Positions 35,081 through 42,195 of a stretch of DNA of 64,000 nucleotides are shown here, in pieces. Positions within the stretch are counted from its first letter, which is position 1, and every line of letters begins with the position of its first letter. The notes beneath the pieces are model-generated. The model saw only the letters and a program-made list of their open reading frames with translations. It was not told the origin of the DNA and did not search any database. This DNA comes from Desulfuromonadaceae bacterium (GTDB lineage Bacteria; Desulfobacterota; Desulfuromonadia; Geobacterales; Pseudopelobacteraceae), in assembly GCA_028687585.1 (NCBI GenBank), contig JAQTZV010000022.1:1-64000 (forward strand). The letters run 5' to 3'. The position numbers and the translations under genes are program-made.

Positions 35081-37576
35081 CTATGCCGCCGGCATTGCTC
35101 CACCAAGCTGTTCCACCGCATTACGCGTTTTTTCAACGATCGCGGCCGGTTCCTCGTTACGAAAGTGAAGCGGCTTCCCAAAAGTCACCGTCACCCTGCC
35201 CCTCTTGGGAAAATTTGCTCCATGGGGAAGAACCTGAAACGTACCGTTTATATATACCGGCACAACCGGAATCCCCAACTCTCTGACCATCGTACCGAGT
35301 CCCGGCTGAAAAGCGAGCATCCGGCCATCCCGTGAATGTTCACCTTCCGGAAACAACAAGATGTTATTGTCGCCATCGACGAGCTTTCCCATATAGGCGA
35401 GTGATCGGCTGAAACCCTGAGACTGCGGCAGGGGAAAGATATTGAACAGCAGAGTGGCGTACTCGTAACTGAGGCGCCGCAATATCCGGCTTACTCCGTG
35501 GTAATCGCCGAAAAAGAACTCTTCCCAGGCGGCAGTGGCCGTCCTGGAGCGAATCTCGCGTGGCAGGGCAAACATGACCGCAAGATGATCCAGATAGGAG
35601 AGATGATTGGCCACAAAGAACATGGGCCCCTTCAGTTTTTTCAGCTCCTCGATTCCCTGCGCTTCGAGAGTAACAAAGCTGCCAAAGAGTGGGCGGTGGA
35701 ACAGGGCGTCCCACACCATCCGCACTCCTCTGAAAAACCGGCCATTGGTCCAGAAGCGGAAATGATCGTGACGGTGCAATTTTTCCCGTTTGGCAATAAT
35801 CAGGCGCAGATCGGAAACTTTCGTTTCCGCCCCGATTTGTGAATCTTCAATATCGAGGCGGAATTGCTGTTCCAGAAAATTAACCAGCTCCACCCGGTCG
35901 ATGGAGGTAAGGCCCAGCTCCGATGCCAACAGTGATTCCTCGCTGATCTGCGCGGCAGCGACACCGGTCACCCTGGCTATCAGATTAATCAGACTGTCAC
36001 CGCTGACCGAGGCATCGTCGTCCTCTGCGCCCTTTTCAACCGTCTCCTTAACGGCAAACTTCTTGATTTTCAGTGTGGTGGTTTTGGGAAATTCAGCTTC
36101 CTTCCAGAGGGTAAAACCGGTAATCTGCTGCAGCGCATCCAGATGACTGTTTGCCTCGGCAATTATTTCTTCCGCAGCCCTGCCGCTCCCGTCCGGAATC
36201 AGCACGGCGTGGACCTCTTCCGCCCCCCCCTTTTCGAGTCCGATAACAGATGATTCCTTCACTCCGGCGATCCTGTTCAGGGTCACTTCCAGTTCGTCGG
36301 GATATACGTTGACACCCGAACCGGTGACGATCATCTCCTTCTGACGTCCCTTTATTGTTACCCAGCCATCCGGGCCGATCTCCCCGAAATCGCCGGTGTG
36401 GAACCAGCCGTCATCCGTGAAGGCGTCCCGGGTTGCCTGTTCATTCTCGTAGTAGCCGGGAAAGACATTATCGCCGCGCACGAGAACCTCTTTATGGTCT
36501 ATTTTTACCTGAACCCCCGGCAGAGGGGGGCCGACCGAACCTGCCTGCTGACGCTCCATGGTGTTGACGCAGAGTACCGGCGATGTTTCGGTGAGCCCGT
36601 ACCCTTCCAGAACCGTAAATCCCATACTGTCCCAGAAGGTGAAATCGTCCGGGGCCAGTGGGGCACCGCCTGAGACAAACAGAGTAAAATGAGCGCCGAA
36701 CGTTTTCTGGACCGGAAAAAAGAGGGTCCGGCGCATCTCTTTTGAAAACCGTTTTCCGAGATTCACCAGGAGTCGGAACAGACCGGAGAGGTGTTTCTCC
36801 TCCAGGTTCCGCACGATGGATGTTTTCAGCAGCTGCATGAGACGGGGAACGGACATGATGACGTAAATATCCTCTTCACCCAGCGCGGACATGATCGCAG
36901 AGGGCTTGAGAGTACGCAGATATACGATTGCGGCGCCACGGTAGAGCGGGGTTAGAAAGCCGCCCGTCAATTCGAACATATGGGAGAGGGGAAGCAGAGA
37001 GAGAAAGGTGAATCGGGAGGTGATGATCGTTACCTGACGATGTATCTGCGTCACGTTGGCGATCAGATTTTTGTGCGTCAGGATGACACCTTTCGGATTG
37101 CCGGTTGTCCCGGAGGTATAAATGAGCTGTGCAATATCTTCAGGAGCACTGTCTGCACGAACAGTGGTCGGTTCGACGTCTTCAAGCAGGAACTGAAGAT
37201 CTTCCAGCAGCAGAGACGTTGCTGCTGCAATCCGCTCCGGCTTGAAGCGGCTTTGCAGAACAATCGTGGATTTGGTGAGGGTGCGGATGGATTCCGCTCG
37301 TGCCAGGTCGGACATAAAGTCCACCGGGACGGCAACTGCGCCTCGAACGATGATGCCCCAATAGGCCACCGCCCACCAGGAAGAGTTTGGCGCCCAGAGC
37401 AACACCCTGTCTCCGGGAGCCACACCATATTTTGCCAGCAGGTTCGCCATCTTCAAGGCAAGAGTGTGAAACTCCCGGAAGGAGACCACCAGGCGCCGCA
37501 CACCGGTACGGTTCACAAAGGCGGTCTTCTCACCGAGCGCTTCAAAGGTCTCAAAGAGGTCGATCAGCGTTTTCAC
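35081..37576 (-). CDS. Fused acyl-AMP ligase, acyl carrier and PlsC acyltransferase
   Basis: 831 residues, GTG start 3 bp after the stop of the preceding gene. Three parts: an AMP-forming ligase (1-510) with YTSGTTGNPKG at 153-163, YGLTETS at 326-332 and HTGDFG at 393-398; an acyl carrier domain (about 525-600) with Ser558 in LGLTSIDR as the phosphopantetheine site; and a PlsC acyltransferase (about 630-831) with the NHLSYLDH motif at 657-664 and FPEG at 742-745. It should activate a fatty acid, hold it on the carrier and transfer it to a glycerol phosphate or lysophospholipid. Its coupling to genes for exported proteins in the promoter I operon suggests membrane repair or remodelling. Confidence 0.9.
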   Translation of the reverse strand: MKTLIDLFETFEALGEKTAFVNRTGVRRLVVSFREFHTLALKMANLLAKYGVAPGDRVLLWAPNSSWWAVAYWGIIVRGAVAVPVDFMSDLARAESIRTLTKSTIVLQSRFKPERIAAATSLLLEDLQFLLEDVEPTTVRADSAPEDIAQLIYTSGTTGNPKGVILTHKNLIANVTQIHRQVTIITSRFTFLSLLPLSHMFELTGGFLTPLYRGAAIVYLRTLKPSAIMSALGEEDIYVIMSVPRLMQLLKTSIVRNLEEKHLSGLFRLLVNLGKRFSKEMRRTLFFPVQKTFGAHFTLFVSGGAPLAPDDFTFWDSMGFTVLEGYGLTETSPVLCVNTMERQQAGSVGPPLPGVQVKIDHKEVLVRGDNVFPGYYENEQATRDAFTDDGWFHTGDFGEIGPDGWVTIKGRQKEMIVTGSGVNVYPDELEVTLNRIAGVKESSVIGLEKGGAEEVHAVLIPDGSGRAAEEIIAEANSHLDALQQITGFTLWKEAEFPKTTTLKIKKFAVKETVEKGAEDDDASVSGDSLINLIARVTGVAAAQISEESLLASELGLTSIDRVELVNFLEQQFRLDIEDSQIGAETKVSDLRLIIAKREKLHRHDHFRFWTNGRFFRGVRMVWDALFHRPLFGSFVTLEAQGIEELKKLKGPMFFVANHLSYLDHLAVMFALPREIRSRTATAAWEEFFFGDYHGVSRILRRLSYEYATLLFNIFPLPQSQGFSRSLAYMGKLVDGDNNILLFPEGEHSRDGRMLAFQPGLGTMVRELGIPVVPVYINGTFQVLPHGANFPKRGRVTVTFGKPLHFRNEEPAAIVEKTRNAVEQLGGAMPAA

Positions 37577-37579
37577 GGC

Positions 37580-38596
37580 CTATCTTCCACGGCCTCGATC
37601 ATCTTCCTTGTCCTGTCCCTGTCCATGACCGCGACCGGAATCCTGTCCGTGACCTCTCTCCTGCTGTTTTTGTTCCTGTCGTTTTTCCTGTCCCTGCTGG
37701 CGCGGAGCCTGTTGTTCGCGCTGTTGAGCTGCCGGATGCTGGCGTGGTGCCTGTTGTTCACGCTGCTGAGCTGCCGGCTGCTGTTTCTGCTCGTGCTGAG
37801 CCGGACCACGCTGCTGGGGAGCCGGTTGACCAGGGGTTACGTGTTGTGCATTTTCTCCACCACGCTGCGGCGGCTGCGTATGTTGATTCGCCGGGGCTCC
37901 CTGCTGACGCTGATCAGGACGTTGCTGCTCCATCTGCCGCGGGCTTCTCCCCTGTGGTTCTGCCTGTCTTCTACGCTCTGCTGGCAGAGGAGTTTTCTGC
38001 TGCTGTATATGCCGGCGAACGGCCTTATCGCGTGGCTGGTAACGATAACTCCGGTCGCGTAACTCACGCTGCTGTTCGACATGAGGATAGCGATCGCCTG
38101 AATACTGACGCTGATATGTTGGCTGAGGCGCCCGCGCCGGCACGGCCTTACGATTCCACCTGTCCCAACCGCTGCGCCGGTGTTCCCAATCATTGCCCCA
38201 GTGTTTGCCCCAGCGGGGCGGGGCATTCGGCTGCCATCCGCGAAAATAGACGGGAGGCTGCCGGTAGTAGCGGACCGGAATACGCAGAACATACACCGGC
38301 ACTGACATCGGTTCCACAAATGCCCACGGTCCGTTATACCAGGAACTGGCGTACCAGTTATCGTCCTGGTAGACCCAGTACATGCTGTCGTAAAAGAAAT
38401 AATTGCCATCCACCTGCGGGGCATAATACACTGGATAGCCCGGCACCGGCGCAAGGGTCGGATACATCGGCAGGTTAATCCCGATGCTCAGGTTGGGCAA
38501 TCCGATTCCAATAGAGACGTTCACCTGTGCGTTAGAATTCATCGCCGGAAATAAAAGCAGCATCAGCACAATCAGTCCATACATTATTGTCTTCAT
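37580..38596 (-). CDS. Exported aromatic-rich protein with Gln/Arg low-complexity tail
   Basis: 338 residues. Signal peptide 1-23; N-terminal region full of Tyr and Trp (YFFYDSMYWVYQDDNWYASS, then PPVYFRGWQPNAPPRWGKHW) as in a family of exported proteins of unknown function common in Geobacter and beta-proteobacteria. From about residue 150 the chain is Gln/Arg/His/Pro-rich with repeats of QREQQAPRQ and PAAQQ, ending RGHGQ-type repeats. The tail is probably disordered and very basic. GGAGGA precedes the ATG. Confidence 0.75.
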   Translation of the reverse strand: MKTIMYGLIVLMLLLFPAMNSNAQVNVSIGIGLPNLSIGINLPMYPTLAPVPGYPVYYAPQVDGNYFFYDSMYWVYQDDNWYASSWYNGPWAFVEPMSVPVYVLRIPVRYYRQPPVYFRGWQPNAPPRWGKHWGNDWEHRRSGWDRWNRKAVPARAPQPTYQRQYSGDRYPHVEQQRELRDRSYRYQPRDKAVRRHIQQQKTPLPAERRRQAEPQGRSPRQMEQQRPDQRQQGAPANQHTQPPQRGGENAQHVTPGQPAPQQRGPAQHEQKQQPAAQQREQQAPRQHPAAQQREQQAPRQQGQEKRQEQKQQERGHGQDSGRGHGQGQDKEDDRGRGR

Positions 38597-38676
38597 TTTA
38601 TCCTCCGATATATCTGTACAGTCTTACCAACAAAGGTCCATGCAACGGGCCTCTACAAAATAATTATCGCAGAATT

Positions 38677-39006
38677 CTACCGGTCGTGCTTATCGTGCTT
38701 ATCGTGCTTATCGTGTTTATTGTGGCCATTTCCCCGGCCTCTGTCCTCGTGATGCTTGTCATATTTATAATGCTTACCCGGCCTTCTCCTTTCCATATAT
38801 ACCCGGTGATCTCTTTGCACATAGTACGGACGGCCGCTGTTTTGGTAGACGTGCACGTTTGGAGGCGCCGGCTCGAAGTCACTGAAGCTGAAACTCAGAT
38901 TGGGGGTACCTACCTGCACGGAAACGGCTGCTTTGGCATCATTAACGCCGAAGGCTGTGATTACTGCTGAGAGGACCAACATAGAAAGAACAGATTTAGT
39001 TCGCAT
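38677..39006 (-). CDS. Small exported protein with KHD repeat tail
   Basis: 109 residues with signal peptide 1-26 (cleavage after AKA), a short beta segment (VSVQVGTPNLSFSFSDFEP) like that in the next gene (VNVSIGIGLPNLSIGINLP), a basic part and a C-terminus of repeated KHD. First gene downstream of promoter I, followed by the two genes above. His/Asp repeats may bind metal ions; function unknown. Confidence 0.75.
   Translation of the reverse strand: MRTKSVLSMLVLSAVITAFGVNDAKAAVSVQVGTPNLSFSFSDFEPAPPNVHVYQNSGRPYYVQRDHRVYMERRRPGKHYKYDKHHEDRGRGNGHNKHDKHDKHDKHDR
38684..38719. repeat. 9-bp tandem repeat (four copies)
   Basis: TCGTGCTTA repeated, the last copy TCGTGTTTA, encodes the KHD triplets at the end of the 38677-39006 gene. 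Copy number may vary between strains. Confidence 0.8.
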
Positions 39007-39077
39007 GACATCTCCTTGATACAGCGGATTGTATATATGATTCAGCCGTGAAAGGCTGTTACCTGCCGGATAGTACT

Positions 39078-39092
39078 ACAACTACTGTGCCA
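39078..39092 (-). promoter_or_regulatory. Sigma54-type promoter I
   Basis: TGGCACAGTAGTTGT on the - strand; -12 dinucleotide is GT rather than GC. 71 bp before the gene. Confidence 0.65.
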
Positions 39093-39119
39093 ACGAAAGA
39101 GTGAAGGCACCTGCACAAC

Positions 39120-39132
39120 CAACATATTGATT
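39120..39132. promoter_or_regulatory. IHF-like site I
   Basis: CAACATATTGATT, an exact YAANNNNTTGATW match. Confidence 0.5.
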
Positions 39133-39189
39133 TATAACAATAAATACACCATAAAGATACTGTGCCGGGAGAGTTTCAACAGGAAGAGA

Positions 39190-39225
39190 TCCGTTACATT
39201 TGACACAGCCGTTATATGTGGCGGC
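39190..39225. promoter_or_regulatory. 36-bp dyad I
   Basis: Half-sites TCCGTTACATTTGACACA and GCCGCCACATATAACGGC; centre 117 bp from the promoter I GG. Confidence 0.7.
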
Positions 39226-39249
39226 CTACCCGGGATTAGGGATGGATAC

Positions 39250-39287
39250 AAAAACGATGATCAGCTTCATGTGGCTGACCATCGTTT
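39250..39287 (-). terminator. Rho-independent terminator after the DUF3494 gene
   Basis: On the - strand AACGATGGTCAGC pairs with GCTGATCATCGTT around CACATGAA and is followed by TTTT. It ends the 39324-40139 transcript. Confidence 0.75.
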
Positions 39288-39323
39288 CTGCAGGGTGCTG
39301 GTGAATATGTGAATACTTCGGTA

Positions 39324-40139
39324 TTACGGAATAGTCACTGTTGTAGCATCCAGATTAACTGCTGACTGCGCCAGAAGCCTGCCGTTAATCGTTGCTTTGT
39401 TGCCAAAAGTTATTGATGTCTTGCCAAGGATATTCCCCTTGAAGTTTGTGTTTGCGCCGATTGTCACCGCATCGGCAACCTGCCAGAAGACGTTGCCCGG
39501 AAGTGCGCCACCGGTGAGAATGACGTTTTTTGCTGCGGCCATATCAAGCGTTCCGGAGATTTTGAAGATCCAGACATCCGTGGCACTCCCGCTCAATGTA
39601 AGATCGGTCGGTATGGTAACCGAGCTTCCCCATTGGTAGACACCGGGAACCAGAGTTAATGAAGTGAGCGTGCCGGCGCCGACGTTGGTCGTGGCGGCAG
39701 AAGTAGCGGTTCGCCCTGCAGCATCGGTGTATGCTGTTTCTACGTTGCTGATGGCTGCCGTCAGATCAACCGTTGTAGATCCGCCCACATTGTCGGCAGC
39801 ATATAATTTCCCCGGTGCGACCACCTGAGGGGAAGTGAAATACGTATCCGTAGCGTCAGCGGATATTGCCCATCCGGTCAAAGCCGTCCTGGAGTTGGCA
39901 CTCAAGCCGACATTCCCGGTCACGATGGAAATGGGAACGGTTGCGACACCTGTTTTAGCCAGAATCGCATAGTTGGCAGCTTTGCCAAGGGATACCGCTG
40001 CTGTTGAACCGCTACCGCCACCACCGCTGCCTGCGCTGTTGCTGTCTCCATCGCTGCCACATCCTGTCAGTGCGACGGCCATTGATGCTGCCGCCAGAAA
40101 CAGTGCTGTTAACCACATTTTGTTAAACACACGTGCCAT
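39324..40139 (-). CDS. DUF3494 (ice-binding-like) lipoprotein
   Basis: 271 residues. Lipobox LTGC at about 24-27, Gly/Ser linker, then a DUF3494 beta-helix domain: LGKAANYAILAKTGVATVPI, VTGNVGLSA, GSATDVWIFKISGTLDMAA, LPGNVFWQVADAVTIGAN, GNILGKTSITFGNKATINGRLLA. DUF3494 includes ice-binding proteins, but most members in mesophiles are thought to be adhesins or surface proteins. Alone behind promoter J. Confidence 0.9.
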   Translation of the reverse strand: MARVFNKMWLTALFLAAASMAVALTGCGSDGDSNSAGSGGGGSGSTAAVSLGKAANYAILAKTGVATVPISIVTGNVGLSANSRTALTGWAISADATDTYFTSPQVVAPGKLYAADNVGGSTTVDLTAAISNVETAYTDAAGRTATSAATTNVGAGTLTSLTLVPGVYQWGSSVTIPTDLTLSGSATDVWIFKISGTLDMAAAKNVILTGGALPGNVFWQVADAVTIGANTNFKGNILGKTSITFGNKATINGRLLAQSAVNLDATTVTIP

Positions 40140-40198
40140 TTGTAAACTCCTCTACGTTTGTATTTACAGACTCTACGGTCTGTCATGGCAGGAGTGTT

Positions 40199-40213
40199 AC
40201 AACTTTCACGCCA
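40199..40213 (-). promoter_or_regulatory. Sigma54-type promoter J (degenerate)
   Basis: TGGCGTGAAAGTTGT on the - strand, 59 bp before the DUF3494 gene; weaker match but correctly placed. A near-IHF match (TAACGTACTGATT) lies at about 40239-40251. Confidence 0.55.
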
Positions 40214-40305
40214 AATAATGACGAAACGGTCAGCATGATAACGTACTGATTTGGTTAACAATAGCGGATGGAGCTTTGGACATGGCGGAAAGCCCGCCAC
40301 ATATA

Positions 40306-40341
40306 CCCGCTATATATGGCACTGCCGTTATATGTGGCGGG
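40306..40341. promoter_or_regulatory. 36-bp dyad J with extra half-sites
   Basis: Half-sites CCCGCTATATATGGCACT and CCCGCCACATATAACGGC; additional copies of CCCGCCACATAT at 40293 and CATATGTGGCGG at 40342 extend the array to about 60 bp. Centre 112 bp from the promoter J GG. Confidence 0.75.
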
Positions 40342-40420
40342 CATATGTGGCGGCTCATAAAAACGCACCGTACTGATTTATGACAATTGGCACGGTTGTT
40401 TTTGAGGAGGGTGGAGAATT

Positions 40421-40458
40421 AAAAAGGCCCGGCAGATTTTCAACTCTGCCGGGCCTCC
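40421..40458 (-). terminator. Rho-independent terminator after the Ig-like/OmpA gene
   Basis: GGCCCGGCAGA and TCTGCCGGGCC form an 11-bp stem; on the - strand TTTTTAA follows. Confidence 0.85.
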
Positions 40459-40489
40459 AACGTACTGATGGGTATGTTTCTACTGATTT

Positions 40490-42088
40490 CTACTCTTCGA
40501 TAATCTCAATAACGACTCTCATATTGGCGTACGCTTCAGCCGACAGTTTATCCGCAGGGTCAGCTTCATGTTTTGCGGGTCTCGTCTCGCCATAGCCGAT
40601 CGTCTCAATCCTGCTGCCGGCAATACCTTTATTAACGAGGTATTCCTTCACCGATGCGGCTCTTCTTTCGCTCAGATCCTGATTATACGCATCTGAACCT
40701 GCTGCCGAGGTATGCCCGGCAATACGGATTTTCATATTAGGATTCTTTTTCAGTGCCAGGGCATTGTGGTCAAGGATTGTTTTGCCGTTTTCGCTGATGG
40801 CAGCACTATCGAAGTCGAAATGTGAATTTTCGAGGGTCGCCAGTATACCGATAACCTTCGGCGCGTTGTATGCGGTAAAGTCCCATACATAGTTGTTTGC
40901 CAGGGCATTACCGGACAGATCTCTGGTTCCGGTGGTAACGGTAGCGGTGTAGGCCTTGCCTTTTTCAAAGTTCCGTGCCGGGGAGAAGGTTGCTGTTGAG
41001 GCGTTTGAAGTGACCTTGCCGGCAACCGGAGTTTCACCCTGTTTTACGGTAAAAGAGGCGGCATTTATCGTTGACTGATCCATATTTTCACTGAAGGCGG
41101 CGCTGACATTCTGATTGACCGGCGTCGTTTTGTCGCCCCTGACCGGTGAAGTGAGCGTTACTGTCGGTGCCGTTGTATCTGCAACTGCACCGGCGTTGAA
41201 TTCCCACATATAGTTGTTTGCCAGCCGGTTGCCGGCCAGGTCTTTGGCACCGGTGGTAACGGTAGCAGTATAGGTCTTACCGTTTTCATAATTGTTTACC
41301 GGGGCAAAGGTTGCCGTTGAACCGGTGGCGGTCACCGACCCGGATACCGGCGTCGTCCCCTGCTTCAAGGTAAATGATTCTCTGTTGATTGTTGTCGTAT
41401 CCATATCTTCGCTGAAGGCAACGTTGGCTTTCTGGTTGACATAGACCATCGTGGCCCCGTTAACCGGCGCCGTAAATATTACGGTCGGTATGGTGGTATC
41501 TTCAACCGGGGCAATTACTGCAACAGCTGCAGCCGTTTTCCTGACACCACCGAACTGGAAAGTAAGACCGACCGAATATTCGAAGTTATTATCCCCGACG
41601 TCGTTGAGAAGAATTGCGTGACGCACGTCACCCCGCAGGGCGACGTCAGGAGCAACGAAGTATTTAAAACCGCCGCCGTAATCGACCAACGCGGCAGAGC
41701 CGTTATTCATGCTGGGTGTCTGCGGTATGTTGAAGTTGGTGCCGCCGCCACCGACAGCGATGAACGGCACGAAGTTACTCTGCGGCATGAAGTGATACAG
41801 CAGTTCGCCCCCGTACCGGTAAATATCCACCTCTCTTGACCCGTACTTGTATTGTGTTTTGGAGAGACTGTAGCCGCCCATTATTTCTACACCAAAATTT
41901 TCGGTTACGTTGTAGCCGGCACGCAGGCCGAAAATCGGACGGTTCTCCCTGTGCTGGGCGGTATCTTGCACATAGCCACCAACGAATGGCGACACATTGA
42001 CAGACCCCTGCCGGTTTTCAGCGAAGCCGGGGGTTGCGAGGGTAACAAGCAGTGCGCCAGTTAATGTTCCCTTCAGTAGTTTTTTCAT
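40490..42088 (-). CDS. Outer-membrane beta-barrel, two Ig-like repeats and OmpA domain
   Basis: 532 residues. Signal peptide 1-23; an eight-strand OmpA-type barrel (about 30-180, with FGLRAGYNVTENFGVEIMGG and NNFEYSVGLTFQFGG); two SbsA/Big_5 Ig-like domains (about 205-300 and 305-400, each with FTLKQG or FTVKQG and KDLAGN/RDLSGN); C-terminal OmpA domain (about 415-532) with AGHTSAAGSDAYNQDLSERR. The combination is unusual: barrel, extracellular or periplasmic Ig spacers and cell-wall anchor. The Ig-like domains resemble those in the next protein upstream. Confidence 0.9.
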   Translation of the reverse strand: MKKLLKGTLTGALLVTLATPGFAENRQGSVNVSPFVGGYVQDTAQHRENRPIFGLRAGYNVTENFGVEIMGGYSLSKTQYKYGSREVDIYRYGGELLYHFMPQSNFVPFIAVGGGGTNFNIPQTPSMNNGSAALVDYGGGFKYFVAPDVALRGDVRHAILLNDVGDNNFEYSVGLTFQFGGVRKTAAAVAVIAPVEDTTIPTVIFTAPVNGATMVYVNQKANVAFSEDMDTTTINRESFTLKQGTTPVSGSVTATGSTATFAPVNNYENGKTYTATVTTGAKDLAGNRLANNYMWEFNAGAVADTTAPTVTLTSPVRGDKTTPVNQNVSAAFSENMDQSTINAASFTVKQGETPVAGKVTSNASTATFSPARNFEKGKAYTATVTTGTRDLSGNALANNYVWDFTAYNAPKVIGILATLENSHFDFDSAAISENGKTILDHNALALKKNPNMKIRIAGHTSAAGSDAYNQDLSERRAASVKEYLVNKGIAGSRIETIGYGETRPAKHEADPADKLSAEAYANMRVVIEIIEE

Positions 42089-42135
42089 TTTAGTTCTCCT
42101 GTATATAGATTTTTTCCGTTACGTTTTGGTCAGGG

Positions 42136-42168
42136 GATATTCCCACAGCGGTTGACTGCGGGAATATC
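42136..42168. other. Hairpin between surface-protein genes
   Basis: GATATTCCC-A-CAG pairs with CTG-C-GGGAATATC. No T-run on the - strand, so it may be an mRNA processing or attenuation hairpin. Confidence 0.5.
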
Positions 42169-42195
42169 GGATATCTACACCGGATTCATCACATC

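Noticed and set aside
37387..38478. Long + strand open frame opposite the Gln/Arg-rich exported protein
   Set aside because: It is a shadow of the low-complexity codon pattern on the - strand, with no ribosome site or family match.
40387..40401. TGGCACGGTTGTTTT on the + strand as a fifteenth sigma54 promoter
   Set aside because: Lacks the -12 GC, is only about 66 bp from dyad J, and no gene lies downstream on that strand.
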